64,000 nucleotides of DNA from Nocardia ignorata NBRC 108230 (GCF_001612905.1 NZ_BDBI01000018.1:1-64000), one strand, 5' to 3'. Shown: positions 34,611-44,347, numbered from the stretch's first letter. Numbers and translations are program-made. The notes: generated from the letters alone by a model not told the origin.

Positions 34611-35078
34611 ATGGGCGACCAGGAAGATCGCTGGCTCGATGAGCACGAGAAGGCGGCGTGGACAGGGCTGATCTCCCTGGTCCTACTGCTGCCCGGGAAG
34701 CTGGAGTCACCACTGCGGCAGGAGCACGACCTCACCCTTTTCGAATACCTCGTGCTCAGTCACCTCTCCGAAGCGCCGCAACGCAAGCTGCGCATGGGGG
34801 AACTCGCCGTCCTCGCCAGCGGGTCGCTGTCGCGCCTGTCCAACGTCACCAAGCGCTGTGAACAGCGCGGTTGGATCGTCCGAGCACCCGACCCGGCAGA
34901 CGGTCGCTACACCCTCGCCGAACTCACCGACGCCGGCCTGGACATCGTGCGTCTGGCAGCTCCGACACACCTGCGTTCAGTGCGCCGCACCGTCCTCGAC
35001 TCGCTCAGCAAGAGTGATCAGAAAGCCCTCGCCCGCATCGCGCAAAAGCTTCGCATCGTTCCGGACGGCCTCGGCTGA
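34611..35078 (+). CDS. MarR-family regulator
   Basis: A 155-residue winged-helix regulator. Helix pairs and wing are visible in LTLFEYLVLSHLSEAP, MGELAVLASGSLSRLSNVTK and the wing DPADGRYTLAELTDAG. CACGGAGACACGC contains GGAG 8 nt before the ATG. It is divergent from ridA and probably controls both genes through the palindrome at 34542. Ligands of this group are often phenolic or drug-like, but none can be named. Confidence 0.88.
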   Translation: MGDQEDRWLDEHEKAAWTGLISLVLLLPGKLESPLRQEHDLTLFEYLVLSHLSEAPQRKLRMGELAVLASGSLSRLSNVTKRCEQRGWIVRAPDPADGRYTLAELTDAGLDIVRLAAPTHLRSVRRTVLDSLSKSDQKALARIAQKLRIVPDGLG

Positions 35079-35117
35079 GGACAGTCCCACGCGACGGGCT
35101 CGGTATGGGGCGCTCGG

Positions 35118-35633
35118 TCAGGACTTGGCCGCCTCGTAGGCGGCGGTGAGCTCGGCCAGGACGCCGTCGCGCGGGGTGGGTGCGCCCTCGAGGTGTGTGG
35201 CGCGCAGCTCCGCCATGAATCGCTCCCACAGCGGTGGTCCGCCCGCGGCGAGAAGTTCCGCGCGCACGGTCAGTTCCGGTGTGGTCTCGAGCCAGCGCGC
35301 GCCCCAGGCGCCTAGCTGAGCCAACACCGGGACGAGATCGATCGCGGCCTCGGTGAGCCGGTATTCCACCTTCTGTCGGTGCGACGGATCGTCGTGGCGG
35401 GTGAGCAACCCGGCCGAAACCAGCTTCGCCAGCCGCGCCGCCAGGACGTTCGATGCGATCCCTTCGATCGAGCCGGTGAGCAGCTCCCGGAAGTGCGTGT
35501 GCCCGCCGAACATCATGTCGCGCAGCACGATCATGCTCCAGCGGTCGCCGAGCAATTCGACGCTCCGGTTGATCGGGCATCCGGATTTGCCGGGCGGCAC
35601 CGGCAGCTTGTTCTTCGAAACTGGTTGCATCAC
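35118..35633 (-). CDS. HxlR-family regulator
   Basis: A 171-residue winged-helix regulator of the HxlR/DUF24 group. It has the early cysteine (KSGCPINRSVELLGDRWSM) that senses quinones, aldehydes or oxidants in relatives, then FRELLTGSIEGIASNVLAAR and the wing RQKVEYRLTEAA. It is divergent from a RibD-like reductase gene with only 61 bp between, the usual pairing of a redox-sensing repressor with its target enzyme. TAAACT ends 6 nt before the GTG at 35633, favouring a leaderless start there rather than the next ATG at 35630. Confidence 0.88.
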   Translation of the reverse strand: MMQPVSKNKLPVPPGKSGCPINRSVELLGDRWSMIVLRDMMFGGHTHFRELLTGSIEGIASNVLAARLAKLVSAGLLTRHDDPSHRQKVEYRLTEAAIDLVPVLAQLGAWGARWLETTPELTVRAELLAAGGPPLWERFMAELRATHLEGAPTPRDGVLAELTAAYEAAKS

Positions 35634-35639
35634 AGGATC

Positions 35640-35645
35640 AGTTTA
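35640..35645 (-). promoter_or_regulatory. -10 element of leaderless hxlR
   Basis: TAAACT on the minus strand is placed 12 to 7 nt before the GTG at 35633, which decides the start codon. Confidence 0.5.
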
Positions 35646-35655
35646 GGCTACCGTC

Positions 35656-35667
35656 GCAACTGCTTGC
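35656..35667. promoter_or_regulatory. Candidate HxlR operator
   Basis: GCAA-CTGC-TTGC lies in the 61-bp gap between hxlR and the divergent RibD-like gene, next to the -10 element. The repeat is short, so this is tentative. Confidence 0.35.
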
Positions 35668-35694
35668 AGATCGCAATCAGAAAGGGGTGCCGCC

Positions 35695-36339
35695 GTGGCA
35701 CAGCTGGTCCGGGTGCAGAACTTCAGCATTTCCACCGACGGGTACGGGGCAGGTGAGGGGCAGAGCCGCGAGCGGCCGTTCGGCCACGCCGACCCGGGGG
35801 ACTTCATGTCCTGGGCGGGCGCCACCGCGCACTGGCCCGGCCGCACCGCGCCGGGCGGCAGCTACGGCCTCGACGACTACATCACCCGCGACTACGCCCG
35901 CAATATCGGCGCGGAGATCATGGGCCGCAACAAGTTCGGCCCGGAGCGCGGTCCGTGGGAGAACTACGACTGGCAGGGCTGGTGGGGCGACGAACCGCCC
36001 TTCCACACACCGGTTTTCGTGCTCACCCACCACGAGCGTCCTTCGTTCACGCTGTCCGACACCACCTTCCACTTCCTGAACGCCTCGCCGAAGGAGGCAC
36101 TGGCGCGGGCTCTCGACGCCGCCGACGGCAAAGACGTGCGCATCGGCGGTGGCGTGGCGACGGTCCGGGAATTCCTCGACGCCGACCTCGTCGATCAACT
36201 GCACATCGCGGTCGCCCCGGTGGAGCTGGGCGCGGGGGAGCGGCTGTGGGAGAGCCCGGCCGAACTGGCGGACCGCTTCCAGCACGAAGAAGTCCCCAGC
36301 CCCAGCGGGGTCGTCCACCACTTCTTCTGGCGGCGCTGA
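35695..36339 (+). CDS. Dihydrofolate reductase-like (RibD C-terminal) reductase
   Basis: A 214-residue NADPH-type reductase of the RibD-C/DHFR fold. The cofactor region GGGVATVREFLDADLVDQLH and the start VRVQNFSISTDGYGAG are typical of the stand-alone actinobacterial members, whose substrates are unknown and which are not part of riboflavin synthesis. AAAGGGGTGCCGCC lies before GTG 35695, a good ribosome site. Control by the divergent HxlR is probable. Confidence 0.82.
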   Translation: MAQLVRVQNFSISTDGYGAGEGQSRERPFGHADPGDFMSWAGATAHWPGRTAPGGSYGLDDYITRDYARNIGAEIMGRNKFGPERGPWENYDWQGWWGDEPPFHTPVFVLTHHERPSFTLSDTTFHFLNASPKEALARALDAADGKDVRIGGGVATVREFLDADLVDQLHIAVAPVELGAGERLWESPAELADRFQHEEVPSPSGVVHHFFWRR

Positions 36340-36389
36340 GGCAATCGGTCGTCATCGATCTGCAACCCGTTCACCCGGCTGTGGCCTCC

Positions 36390-37421
36390 ATGCGCCATGC
36401 TTGTGCGGTGGTTATAGCGTCAGATGTCGTCCCCGTGCGTGGCAGTGAGTTCTCGGTCCTGTTGCGTCGTGTCCGGGAGGCGAACCTCTTGGACCGGCGG
36501 TTGCGGTATTACGGGTGGAAGAGTGCCCTCACCGCGGCGGCTTTCGTCGCTGGGTGGGCGGCATTTTTCGTCATCGGGGACTCGTGGTGGACGCTGCTCG
36601 TGGCGGCGTTCCTCGCGATGGTGTTCTCGCAGATCGCCTTCCTCGGCCACGACGCCGGGCACAAGCAGATCTTCGCGGGCCGCAAGGCCAACTACCTGTA
36701 CGGCCTGATCGCGGGCAATCTGGCGATCGGGTTGAGTATCGGCTGGTGGACCAGCAATCACGCCCGCCATCACGCCCACCCCAATACCGAGGGCATGGAC
36801 CCGGACGCGATGGGGGTGCTGGCGTTCTCCGGCGAGCGGGCGCGAACCGGAAAGGGCTGGCGCCGCTTCATCTTCCGTTACCAGGGGTGGTTGTTCTTCC
36901 CGCTGCTGCTGCTCGAGGGCGGCAGCCTGCACTGGAAGAGCATCGTCGCGGTGTTCCGCTGGCCGATCGCGAACCGCGTCTGGGAGGGTGCGCTGCTCGC
37001 CACCCACTTCGTCGGTCTGCTGTCGGCGGCGTTCCTGGTGCTGTCGCCGGGCAAAGCGCTGGTGTTCATCGCCGTGCAGCAGGGCCTGTTCGGGCTGTAC
37101 ATGGGTTCGACGTTCGCGCCCAACCACAAGGGCATGGAAGTCCTGCCCGAGGGCGACAACACCGACTTCCTGCGTCGTCAGGTCCTCACTTCACGCAATG
37201 TGCGCGGCAGCTTCCTCGTCGACCTGGCGATGGGCGGCCTGAACTACCAGATCGAACACCACCTGTTCCCGTCGATGCCGCGCGCCAACCTGCGCCACGC
37301 ACAGCCGATCGTCGCGGGCTTCTGCGACGAGATCGGCGTGCCGTACTGCGAGACAAGTCTTTTCGAGTCCTACCGGCAGGCGCTGACCCACCTGGACGAG
37401 GTCGGCCGCCACGCGAAGTAG
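36390..37421 (+). CDS. Membrane fatty acid desaturase
   Basis: A 343-residue integral membrane di-iron desaturase. The three histidine boxes are HDAGHKQ, HARHH and QIEHH (in NYQIEHHLFPSMPR), with two hydrophobic helix pairs between. The QIEHH variant of the third box is that of acyl-lipid or front-end type desaturases. It inserts a double bond in a lipid-bound or CoA-bound acyl chain. Several in-frame starts exist; ATG 36390 and GTG 36408 are both possible, and upstream sequence in the same frame overlaps the previous gene and is not part of the family. Confidence 0.86.
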   Translation: MRHACAVVIASDVVPVRGSEFSVLLRRVREANLLDRRLRYYGWKSALTAAAFVAGWAAFFVIGDSWWTLLVAAFLAMVFSQIAFLGHDAGHKQIFAGRKANYLYGLIAGNLAIGLSIGWWTSNHARHHAHPNTEGMDPDAMGVLAFSGERARTGKGWRRFIFRYQGWLFFPLLLLEGGSLHWKSIVAVFRWPIANRVWEGALLATHFVGLLSAAFLVLSPGKALVFIAVQQGLFGLYMGSTFAPNHKGMEVLPEGDNTDFLRRQVLTSRNVRGSFLVDLAMGGLNYQIEHHLFPSMPRANLRHAQPIVAGFCDEIGVPYCETSLFESYRQALTHLDEVGRHAK

Positions 37422-37422
37422 G

Positions 37423-38910
37423 TCAGTGCTCGCAGAGGTAGAACTCCCGCTCGAAGTATTCCTCGTTGTGTTCGTCGACGAAGAACTTGCGTTCGTGCAT
37501 CAGTTGTTCACGGAATTCCTCTGCTTGGGCCCTGGTCATCGTGGAGGCGGGTGACCACGGCTGCTGCGGCGGGACGTCGGCGGTCGAGGTGATGGTGACC
37601 GACGGGTCCACCAGGAAGAAGGCCACGATCTTTCGGTGACCGTTTCGGGTCGGATCGTCGAGCCGGAACGGGGCGACCCGGTGCTGGTAGATGTTCGGAA
37701 AGGCCACGCACCGGCCCGTCGTGGTGTGGACCGAGCCCAGTTCCTGGTTGAGCGCGTCCTCGTCGTCGAGACCGTAGACCTCGCGGACTCCGGTGCGGTC
37801 GTTCTGCTCGTAGTAGGGCTCGTCGATGGCGGTGCGGAAGCCGAGCAGGCTGTCGGTGATGTTGTCGCTGTCCCAGTAGTAGATGGCGGTGGTGACGATG
37901 CGTTCGTTCAGCATGGCCTCGACATGCCATGAACCACCGGAATATTCGGGCTTGTCCGGGGTGAGATGGATATTGGCGAGTTTGACGATCACCTGCAGTC
38001 GGCGGCCGCTGAGCGTGACGGTGTGGGTGTCGTCCCGCTCGGGCGGCTGGAACTCGGGCGCGTCGGGGAGGGCGGGGCGTCGTTCCTCCCACCACTTCTC
38101 CATGGCTTCTTCGTAGGCTTCCTCGGCCGCCTCGTCGTCGTCCTCCGGGGGTTGCGGTTCGGTGTCCTCGTACCAGCCGAACGGGTCGGCGACGATGCGC
38201 ACTCGTTTCGGGGCGCGCAGATCGGTGAGCACGTTCTCCAGCAGGGGGAGCGTCCGGCCGAAGAGCTCGGGCAGGACGGCGGCGAGCTCCTGATGGCGGT
38301 CCGGGTCGACATTGTTCACGTAGGAAAGGAACGCCACGGAACCGTCGGCGCCGACCTCGACATCGGTGGGCAACCACTGGAACTTCTTCGAATGCGAGGC
38401 CGACTCTGCGTTCTTCTCCGGGTCGGGCCACGGTGCGTCCTCGGGCAAGCTCACGCCACGCACCAGGCAGTACATCGAGGGATGCACCAGATCGAGCACC
38501 TGCCCGTCGGATCCCGGATGCCAATCCAGTTCCGCCGCAGGCACTTCCTCCAGTACGCGCACCGCCTCGGCCAACCGCTTGCGCAGATCCTCGTCGACCA
38601 CCGAGTCCGACTGCCACACCCCGTCGACAGCCGACACCTCGATCCCGCGCTCCACATCACGAAGCTCGGCGTAATACCCCAATTCGTCGAGCACATACCG
38701 GATCTGCGCCTGGGTCATCCCCTGCTCGGCCGCCTCCCGCGACCACCGCGCCACGACCTCGGCATCCTCGCGCTTGCGATACCACTCCGGCTTGGCCCGG
38801 ATACTCGCACTCAACCGCATCATCTCGAGCTCCCGCACCGTCCGAACAGGCGCGACACACGCCACATGGGCGGCACGAAAGGGCAACGGGAAAAGATCCA
38901 ACTCAGTCAA
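37423..38910 (-). CDS. DUF4246 protein (2-oxoglutarate oxygenase-like)
   Basis: A 495-residue soluble protein that belongs to DUF4246, known mostly from fungi and some actinobacteria. A double-stranded beta-helix-like region holds GSWHVEAMLNERIVTTAIYY, giving an H-x-E pair, and a later histidine in FPNIYQHRVAPFRL, the 2-His-1-carboxylate set of Fe(II) oxygenases. The last part, RKIVAFFLVDPSVTITST, is conserved. An acidic stretch (about 255-280, EDDDEAAEEAYEEAMEKW) is an insertion. No reaction is proven. It lies 141 bp downstream of pnkp on the same strand and may or may not share its transcript. Confidence 0.77.
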   Translation of the reverse strand: MTELDLFPLPFRAAHVACVAPVRTVRELEMMRLSASIRAKPEWYRKREDAEVVARWSREAAEQGMTQAQIRYVLDELGYYAELRDVERGIEVSAVDGVWQSDSVVDEDLRKRLAEAVRVLEEVPAAELDWHPGSDGQVLDLVHPSMYCLVRGVSLPEDAPWPDPEKNAESASHSKKFQWLPTDVEVGADGSVAFLSYVNNVDPDRHQELAAVLPELFGRTLPLLENVLTDLRAPKRVRIVADPFGWYEDTEPQPPEDDDEAAEEAYEEAMEKWWEERRPALPDAPEFQPPERDDTHTVTLSGRRLQVIVKLANIHLTPDKPEYSGGSWHVEAMLNERIVTTAIYYWDSDNITDSLLGFRTAIDEPYYEQNDRTGVREVYGLDDEDALNQELGSVHTTTGRCVAFPNIYQHRVAPFRLDDPTRNGHRKIVAFFLVDPSVTITSTADVPPQQPWSPASTMTRAQAEEFREQLMHERKFFVDEHNEEYFEREFYLCEH

Positions 38911-39051
38911 TTCTCTGATCTCTCAACAGTTCTGCCGCACCCACGGCGGTTCCACGGATGCTCCTGCGACCCTGCCACAGAACTGCTGCCCAACCCATCC
39001 CCCGTCATCGGATGAGACACCGCCCGCGCCGGCTGGGCGCGGACGGCGGGT

Positions 39052-41574
39052 CTACAGGCGGGGGTCGGTGGGTGTCGACTCCATGGCGAGGACCGCGAAA
39101 ACCAGCTCGTGGACCCGCCACAACGGCTCGCCGGCGGCGATAGCGTTCAGGGCGGTGAGTCCGAGGCTGTGTTCGCGGAGGGCAAGGCCGCGTTTGCGGT
39201 TGAGGTTGCGGTCTCGTAGGCGGGTGAGGTGTTCGGGGGCTGTGTAGTCCGGGCCGTAGATGATGCGGAGGTATTCGCGGCCGCGGCATTTGATGCCCGG
39301 CTGGACGAGTTTGCCCTTGGTGCGGGTGGACAGGCCCGCGTAGGGCTTGATGACCATTCCTTCGCCACCCGAGCCCGTCAGGTCGAGCCACCAGGTGGTG
39401 GCCTCGGCTTCGGCGGAGGGGTCCGACAGGTCGACCACGCGGCGGCCGGTGGATCGGAACGTGGTGGGGTCGGCGGCGACCAGGCGGTCGCAGATGTCGA
39501 GGTGCCAGCCGTGATCGCGGTCGGCGAAGGTGGTGCCTTCGGCGGCGAGCAGGGCGAACGGTGCCAGCGCCACGCCGTCGAGATCGTCGGTGGGCCAGCA
39601 GTATCGACGGTAGGCGGTGGTGAAGTCGTCGGCGTTCGCGGCGCGGGCGGCGGTGCGAGCACGCAGGGCGGTGAGGTCGAGACCGCGGTCGACGCCCGCT
39701 GCCAATGCGGCCAGCGTCGGGGGGAGGGCGGAGCGGGCGGCCGCACCGGCCGCGGCGTACTGGGTGCGGATCAACCCGCCCGCCTTGGCCGACCACGGCA
39801 GCAGTTCGCAGTCGAGCAGCAGCCAATCGGTGTCGAGTTGGTCGAACAGTGTCCCGGCGGCGGCCCGTACCCGGGCGAGCAGTGTTTCGGTGAGGGCGGC
39901 GTCGCTGAAGAAGGATCGGCCGGTGCGGGTGTAGACGGCACCGGAGCTGTCGTCGGAGACGCCGAAACGTGTGGTGGCAGCGGCCTGGTCGCGGCAGACG
40001 AGCACGACGGCACGCGAACCCATGTGCTTCTCCTCGCACACCACCGTGTCCACGCCCGCCGCCCGGTAGTCGGCGAACGCCTCGGTCGGGTATTCGAGAT
40101 ACCCCTCCACCGACGACGTGGACGGCGGCGACATGGTCGGCGGCAACCACAGCAGCAGACGCGGATCGATGGCGAACCGGCTCATCACCTCGAGCGCGGC
40201 CGCCGAACTCTCGGCGTCGACGATGACGGTGCCGTCGTCGGTACGCACGTGCCTGCGCCCGGTGACATCGGCGAGATTCAGCGTCTCGTCGTCACGAACC
40301 GGTTCGGTGACAAGCGGTTTCACCGGCTCGTAGTACGTCCGTTCGGCGGGCACCGCGGCGAACGTCTTCTCCGGGTAGCGCAGCGCGGTCAGCTCACCAC
40401 CGAAGACGGCACCGGTGTCGAGGCACACGGTGTTGTTGACCCACTCCACCTTCGGTGTCGGCACGTGCCCGTACACCACCATCGCCGAGCCGCGATAGTC
40501 GCGCGCCCACGGATAGCGAACCGGAAGACCGTATTCGTCCGTCTCCCCGGTGGATTCACCGAAGAGGCAGAAGTCGCGTACCCTCCCGGAGGCGCGTCCG
40601 TGGTATTCCTCCTTGAGTCCCGCGTGCGCGACGACGAGCCGCCCACCGTCGAGCCGCAGGTGGCTGACGAGCTTGTCGATCCACCGCGCCGCCTCGTCGA
40701 CGAACTCCGGTGGCTCCGCCGCCAACTGCTCGAGCGTCTCGGCCAGTCCGTGCGACACCGTCACCTGCTTGCCGCGCAACTTGCGCAGCAGCTTCTGCTC
40801 GTGATTGCCGGGCACGCACAGTGCGTGGCCGCTGTCGGTCATGCCCATCACCAGCCGCAGCACGCCTGGCGAATCCGGTCCACGGTCCACGAGATCGCCG
40901 ACGAACACGGCCTGGCGCCCGTCCGGGTGAGTCGCGTCGACCGGGCGTCCGGCCTCGTCGCGCACCAGCACCCAGCCGAGTTCGGTGAGCAGGGACTCCA
41001 ATTCGGCGCGGCACCCGTGCACGTCGCCGATGATGTCGAACGGTCCGGTGAGTTCGCGCCGGTCGTTCCAGGCCCGCTCGTAGGAGATCGTGACATCGGC
41101 CGGGTCGCTCACCACATAGACCTTGCGGAACCCCTCGCGTCCGAGCTGCCGCAGTGATCGCCGCAGCTCCTGGCTCTGCCGCCGCAGGACGTGCCGTTCG
41201 AAGGTGCGATCCGTGCGGGTCCGCGTCCGTTCCCACGCAACGGCTTCCGGTGTGTCGAGCACGATCGCGACCGGTAGCACATCGAAAGACCTTGCCAGCG
41301 TGACCAACTCGGCGCGGGCGTGCTTCTGCACGTTGGTGGCGTCGACGACCACGCGTCGACCGGCACGCAAGCGGATCCCCGCGACGTGCCCCAGTGCGTC
41401 GAAGGCGTCCTTCGTCGCGGTCTGGTCGTTCTCGTCGTCGGCGACCAGGCCGCGGAAGAAGTCCGAGGACAGCACCTCGGTCGGCTTGAAGTGCGCGCGG
41501 GCGAAGGTGGACTTGCCGGAGCCGGAGATGCCGACGAGGGCCACGAGCGACAGCTCGGGAAGGTCGATGTTCAT
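39052..41574 (-). CDS. Polynucleotide kinase-phosphatase Pnkp (RNA repair)
   Basis: An 840-residue three-domain RNA end-healing and sealing enzyme. The kinase has Walker A GISGSGKS (15-22) and phosphorylates 5'-OH ends. The 2',3' phosphatase is a calcineurin-like module with GDVHG (183), GDLVDRG (226) and GNHE (256). The adenylyltransferase (ligase-like) domain has lysine 516 in EEKHMGSR. The domain set and order match bacterial Pnkp from the Pnkp-Hen1 system. Its start overlaps the hen1 stop by one base (TGATG), so the two are translated together. It repairs RNAs cut by ribotoxins. Confidence 0.93.
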   Translation of the reverse strand: MNIDLPELSLVALVGISGSGKSTFARAHFKPTEVLSSDFFRGLVADDENDQTATKDAFDALGHVAGIRLRAGRRVVVDATNVQKHARAELVTLARSFDVLPVAIVLDTPEAVAWERTRTRTDRTFERHVLRRQSQELRRSLRQLGREGFRKVYVVSDPADVTISYERAWNDRRELTGPFDIIGDVHGCRAELESLLTELGWVLVRDEAGRPVDATHPDGRQAVFVGDLVDRGPDSPGVLRLVMGMTDSGHALCVPGNHEQKLLRKLRGKQVTVSHGLAETLEQLAAEPPEFVDEAARWIDKLVSHLRLDGGRLVVAHAGLKEEYHGRASGRVRDFCLFGESTGETDEYGLPVRYPWARDYRGSAMVVYGHVPTPKVEWVNNTVCLDTGAVFGGELTALRYPEKTFAAVPAERTYYEPVKPLVTEPVRDDETLNLADVTGRRHVRTDDGTVIVDAESSAAALEVMSRFAIDPRLLLWLPPTMSPPSTSSVEGYLEYPTEAFADYRAAGVDTVVCEEKHMGSRAVVLVCRDQAAATTRFGVSDDSSGAVYTRTGRSFFSDAALTETLLARVRAAAGTLFDQLDTDWLLLDCELLPWSAKAGGLIRTQYAAAGAAARSALPPTLAALAAGVDRGLDLTALRARTAARAANADDFTTAYRRYCWPTDDLDGVALAPFALLAAEGTTFADRDHGWHLDICDRLVAADPTTFRSTGRRVVDLSDPSAEAEATTWWLDLTGSGGEGMVIKPYAGLSTRTKGKLVQPGIKCRGREYLRIIYGPDYTAPEHLTRLRDRNLNRKRGLALREHSLGLTALNAIAAGEPLWRVHELVFAVLAMESTPTDPRL

Positions 41575-42968
41575 CAGGCGGCCTTACGGAAGAGAGCGAG
41601 CTGGGTGGGGGAGCCGGTGCGCGGGTCGTGTTCGCCGACGGGACGGATGTCGACGGTGTAGCCGAAGGTATCGGCCACGCGGGCGGCCCAGTCGGCGAAT
41701 CGCGCACGGGTCCATTCGAAGCGGTGATCGTCGTGACGGTGACCGTCGAGAGTTTCGTAGTGCACGTTGTACTCGACGTTCGGCGTGGTCACGATGACCG
41801 CGCCGGGCGCGGCGTGCCCGAAGACCGCGCGCTCGAGGGCGGGCAACCGGCTCTCGTCGACGTGTTCGATCACCTCCATCAGTACGGCCGCGTCGAAGCC
41901 GCGCAGCCGGTCGTCGTGGTAGGTCAGCGCCGACTGGACGAGGGTGATCCTGGCCCGCTGCCGGTCGGGCATGCGGTGGAACTTCAAGCGCCGCTCGGCG
42001 ATTGCCAGCGCACCGCCGGACACGTCGGCGCCGACGATCTCGGTGAATCGCTGGTCGGCGTGCAGTGCGAGCAGGAGAGTGCCCGGCCCGCAACCGAGGT
42101 CGAGGACGCGGGTGGCGCCGGTTTCGGCGAGTGCGGCGAGCACCGCGTCGCGGCGCAACTTCACCAGCGGCGTCCTGCGCTCGGTGGCCTCCACGAGTTC
42201 GACCGGGTCCTCAATGGTTTCGGGCTCGAGCTGGTCGTCGGCGGCGCGCAGGCGTTCGAGCGCGGACTGGGTGAGCGAGTGCCGTCCGGCCAGGTAGCGC
42301 CGGGTGATCAGTTCGCGGTCGGGGTGGGTGCCAAGCCATCCGGAACCGGCGCGCAACAGTTTGTCGACCTCGTCGGCGTCGACCCAGTAGTGCTTGGCGT
42401 CGTCGAGCACCGGCAGCAGCACGTACAGGTGGTTCAGCGCCTCGGCCAGGCGCACGGTCCCGGTGAGCCGCAACCGGGTGTAGGGCGAGTCACCCCACTC
42501 CGGGAACTGTGGGTCGAGCGGTTCGGTGGTGGTCGCTACCTCCCAGCCCAGGGGTGCGAACAGCCGCTCGACGATCTCGCTCCCACCCCGGCACGGCACC
42601 GCGGGCACCTCGATCTGCAGCGGGATCGCCGTGCCCGCCAGCTCGGCCCGGTCCCGGCTGGTGCCGTTGAGCGCCGACCGGAACACCTTCCCCAGCGCCA
42701 CCGACAGCAGGCTCGACGCCACATACGGCCGGTCGTTGACGTAGCGCCCCAGCGCCGAGCTGTGCCGGCCCTTCGCCGGCCTGGCCAATTCCACGGGGTC
42801 GATCTCGAGCAGCAGCGCCACCGTGCACCGGTCGGTGTCGGCGTGGGGGTAGAACACATGTGCCGTGCCGCCGGTCGTCGCGAACGACTGCACCCGGTCG
42901 GGGTGTTTGACCAGCAGGTACCCGAGATCGGTCGCCGGGGAGTGGGTCGTGGAGATCGTCAACAGCAC
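41574..42968 (-). CDS. 3'-terminal RNA ribose 2'-O-methyltransferase Hen1
   Basis: A 464-residue protein. The N-terminal half is the Hen1-specific ligase-activating domain (starting LLTISTTHSPATDLGYLLVK). The C-terminal half is the SAM methyltransferase with VLDLGCGPGTLLLAL, a metal site around MEVIEHVDE, and HRHDDHRFEWTRARF. It methylates the 3'-terminal ribose at the cut site before Pnkp seals, making the repaired RNA immune to a second cut. The start is GTG 42968; CAGGAT stands 6 nt upstream, close to the leaderless pattern. It is the first gene of the RNA repair operon. Confidence 0.92.
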   Translation of the reverse strand: MLLTISTTHSPATDLGYLLVKHPDRVQSFATTGGTAHVFYPHADTDRCTVALLLEIDPVELARPAKGRHSSALGRYVNDRPYVASSLLSVALGKVFRSALNGTSRDRAELAGTAIPLQIEVPAVPCRGGSEIVERLFAPLGWEVATTTEPLDPQFPEWGDSPYTRLRLTGTVRLAEALNHLYVLLPVLDDAKHYWVDADEVDKLLRAGSGWLGTHPDRELITRRYLAGRHSLTQSALERLRAADDQLEPETIEDPVELVEATERRTPLVKLRRDAVLAALAETGATRVLDLGCGPGTLLLALHADQRFTEIVGADVSGGALAIAERRLKFHRMPDRQRARITLVQSALTYHDDRLRGFDAAVLMEVIEHVDESRLPALERAVFGHAAPGAVIVTTPNVEYNVHYETLDGHRHDDHRFEWTRARFADWAARVADTFGYTVDIRPVGEHDPRTGSPTQLALFRKAA

Positions 42969-43015
42969 AGACCGATCCTGTCACGGCCGGTCCAGCGAAT
43001 TTCTTGCGAAAACCT

Positions 43016-44347
43016 TCAGGCGAAGGCGAACAGCGGCCCGATCACGACAACGACCACCGCCGCCCAGGCGCCGTAGACCGGGAGGTAACGGGTCTGCCAG
43101 TGTTCCAGCGCGGTGAAAGGGGTTCGGCCGCGCAGGAATCGCAGACTCAGGTGGGCCGACCAAGCCAGGTTCACCAGCAGCACGACATTCATGCCGAGCG
43201 CGACGATTTTATTGGGGCTGGAACCGAATTCGGCGATCCGGGTGGCCATCACCGCCAGCATCATCACATCGACGATCAGGGCGCTCGACACCAGCACCAG
43301 TTGCACACGGTCGAAGAAGGCGGGTGGTGCCAGCGGGTCGCGGGCCGAGATCGTGTAGAGCAGCAGGCCGAGCACGAGGACCAGGATGAGGTCCATCTGG
43401 ATCAGCAGGTCCCGGTCGATGCCGGTGAAGCTGCGGGTGGTGGCGAAGGCGCCGAGCAGGGCGAGCAGCATCAGGATGGTGAGCGGCGTGAACACCCTGG
43501 TGAGCACGGGGGCGATGTTCTCGATCACGTTCTGTTTGGCTTCGACCAGCCACGCCGCGATGATCACCGCACCGGCCGCGCCGAACGGCATGATCCAGCG
43601 GGTGATGACCGGTTCGATATCGAGATCGAGGGCATCGAACGCGGCGGCCGTGAGGCCCATCAGCACACCACCACCGAGGGCGAGCAGCGTGAGATAGACG
43701 AACCACTCCCCGGTGAACCGGATGAAATCCATGCGCGGACGGTCCGAGCGCCAGTCACCGCCGGCATATGCGAGACCGACCACCAGCCACAGCGCTATCG
43801 GGGCGTGGATGCCCGCCAGCACCACGGTCGAACCGCCGTCCTCGAACGGGTACAGATTCAGTACGAGTGCGGCCAGCACGAACGGCACGATCAAGGCGAC
43901 GGCGACGGGCGCGCTCACCTGCCGCTTCCAGGCGAAATACCCGGTGAGGAAAGGCAGGACGAGAAGGCTGAGGTTGAGGGCGAGCGTCTCCTCCTGCAGG
44001 AACGTGATCCCGGTCTTCACCGCCAGGCCCGCGGCGAGCGCGATGGCGATCACCATCATCAGCTCCCGATTACTCTGGCGCCCAACGTCTTCGGGCATCA
44101 GCACCAGCTGTTTCCACAACCGGTCGGAATGCTCACGGGCGAACTCGCGCGAGATCGAGTCCACATTGCCCATCCGCTTGACCGCGACGAGAAACGCTTC
44201 CTCGCTGCTGAGACCGGCATCCTGCAATGTCGAGACCTGTTCGCGCAGATGGTCTTCCATCTCGTCTACATCGGCCACCGAGATCACCCGGTGCCGTTGG
44301 ACATAACCGCGCCACAGGTCCACCGCGGCGTCGAGTTCGGCATCCAT
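43016..44347 (-). CDS. HAAS/permease-prefix domain membrane protein
   Basis: A 443-residue protein. The N terminus is a cytoplasmic helical domain (VDEMEDHLREQVSTLQDAGL, SSEEAFLVAVKRMG), the permease-prefix or HAAS module. About ten hydrophobic helices follow to the end. Such proteins pair with PadR regulators in many Gram-positives, where the HAAS domain is thought to interact with the regulator. No transport reaction is known. The start is ATG 44347, overlapping the PadR stop by one base (TGATG); a longer in-frame upstream frame covers padR and is rejected. Confidence 0.8.
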   Translation of the reverse strand: MDAELDAAVDLWRGYVQRHRVISVADVDEMEDHLREQVSTLQDAGLSSEEAFLVAVKRMGNVDSISREFAREHSDRLWKQLVLMPEDVGRQSNRELMMVIAIALAAGLAVKTGITFLQEETLALNLSLLVLPFLTGYFAWKRQVSAPVAVALIVPFVLAALVLNLYPFEDGGSTVVLAGIHAPIALWLVVGLAYAGGDWRSDRPRMDFIRFTGEWFVYLTLLALGGGVLMGLTAAAFDALDLDIEPVITRWIMPFGAAGAVIIAAWLVEAKQNVIENIAPVLTRVFTPLTILMLLALLGAFATTRSFTGIDRDLLIQMDLILVLVLGLLLYTISARDPLAPPAFFDRVQLVLVSSALIVDVMMLAVMATRIAEFGSSPNKIVALGMNVVLLVNLAWSAHLSLRFLRGRTPFTALEHWQTRYLPVYGAWAAVVVVVIGPLFAFA

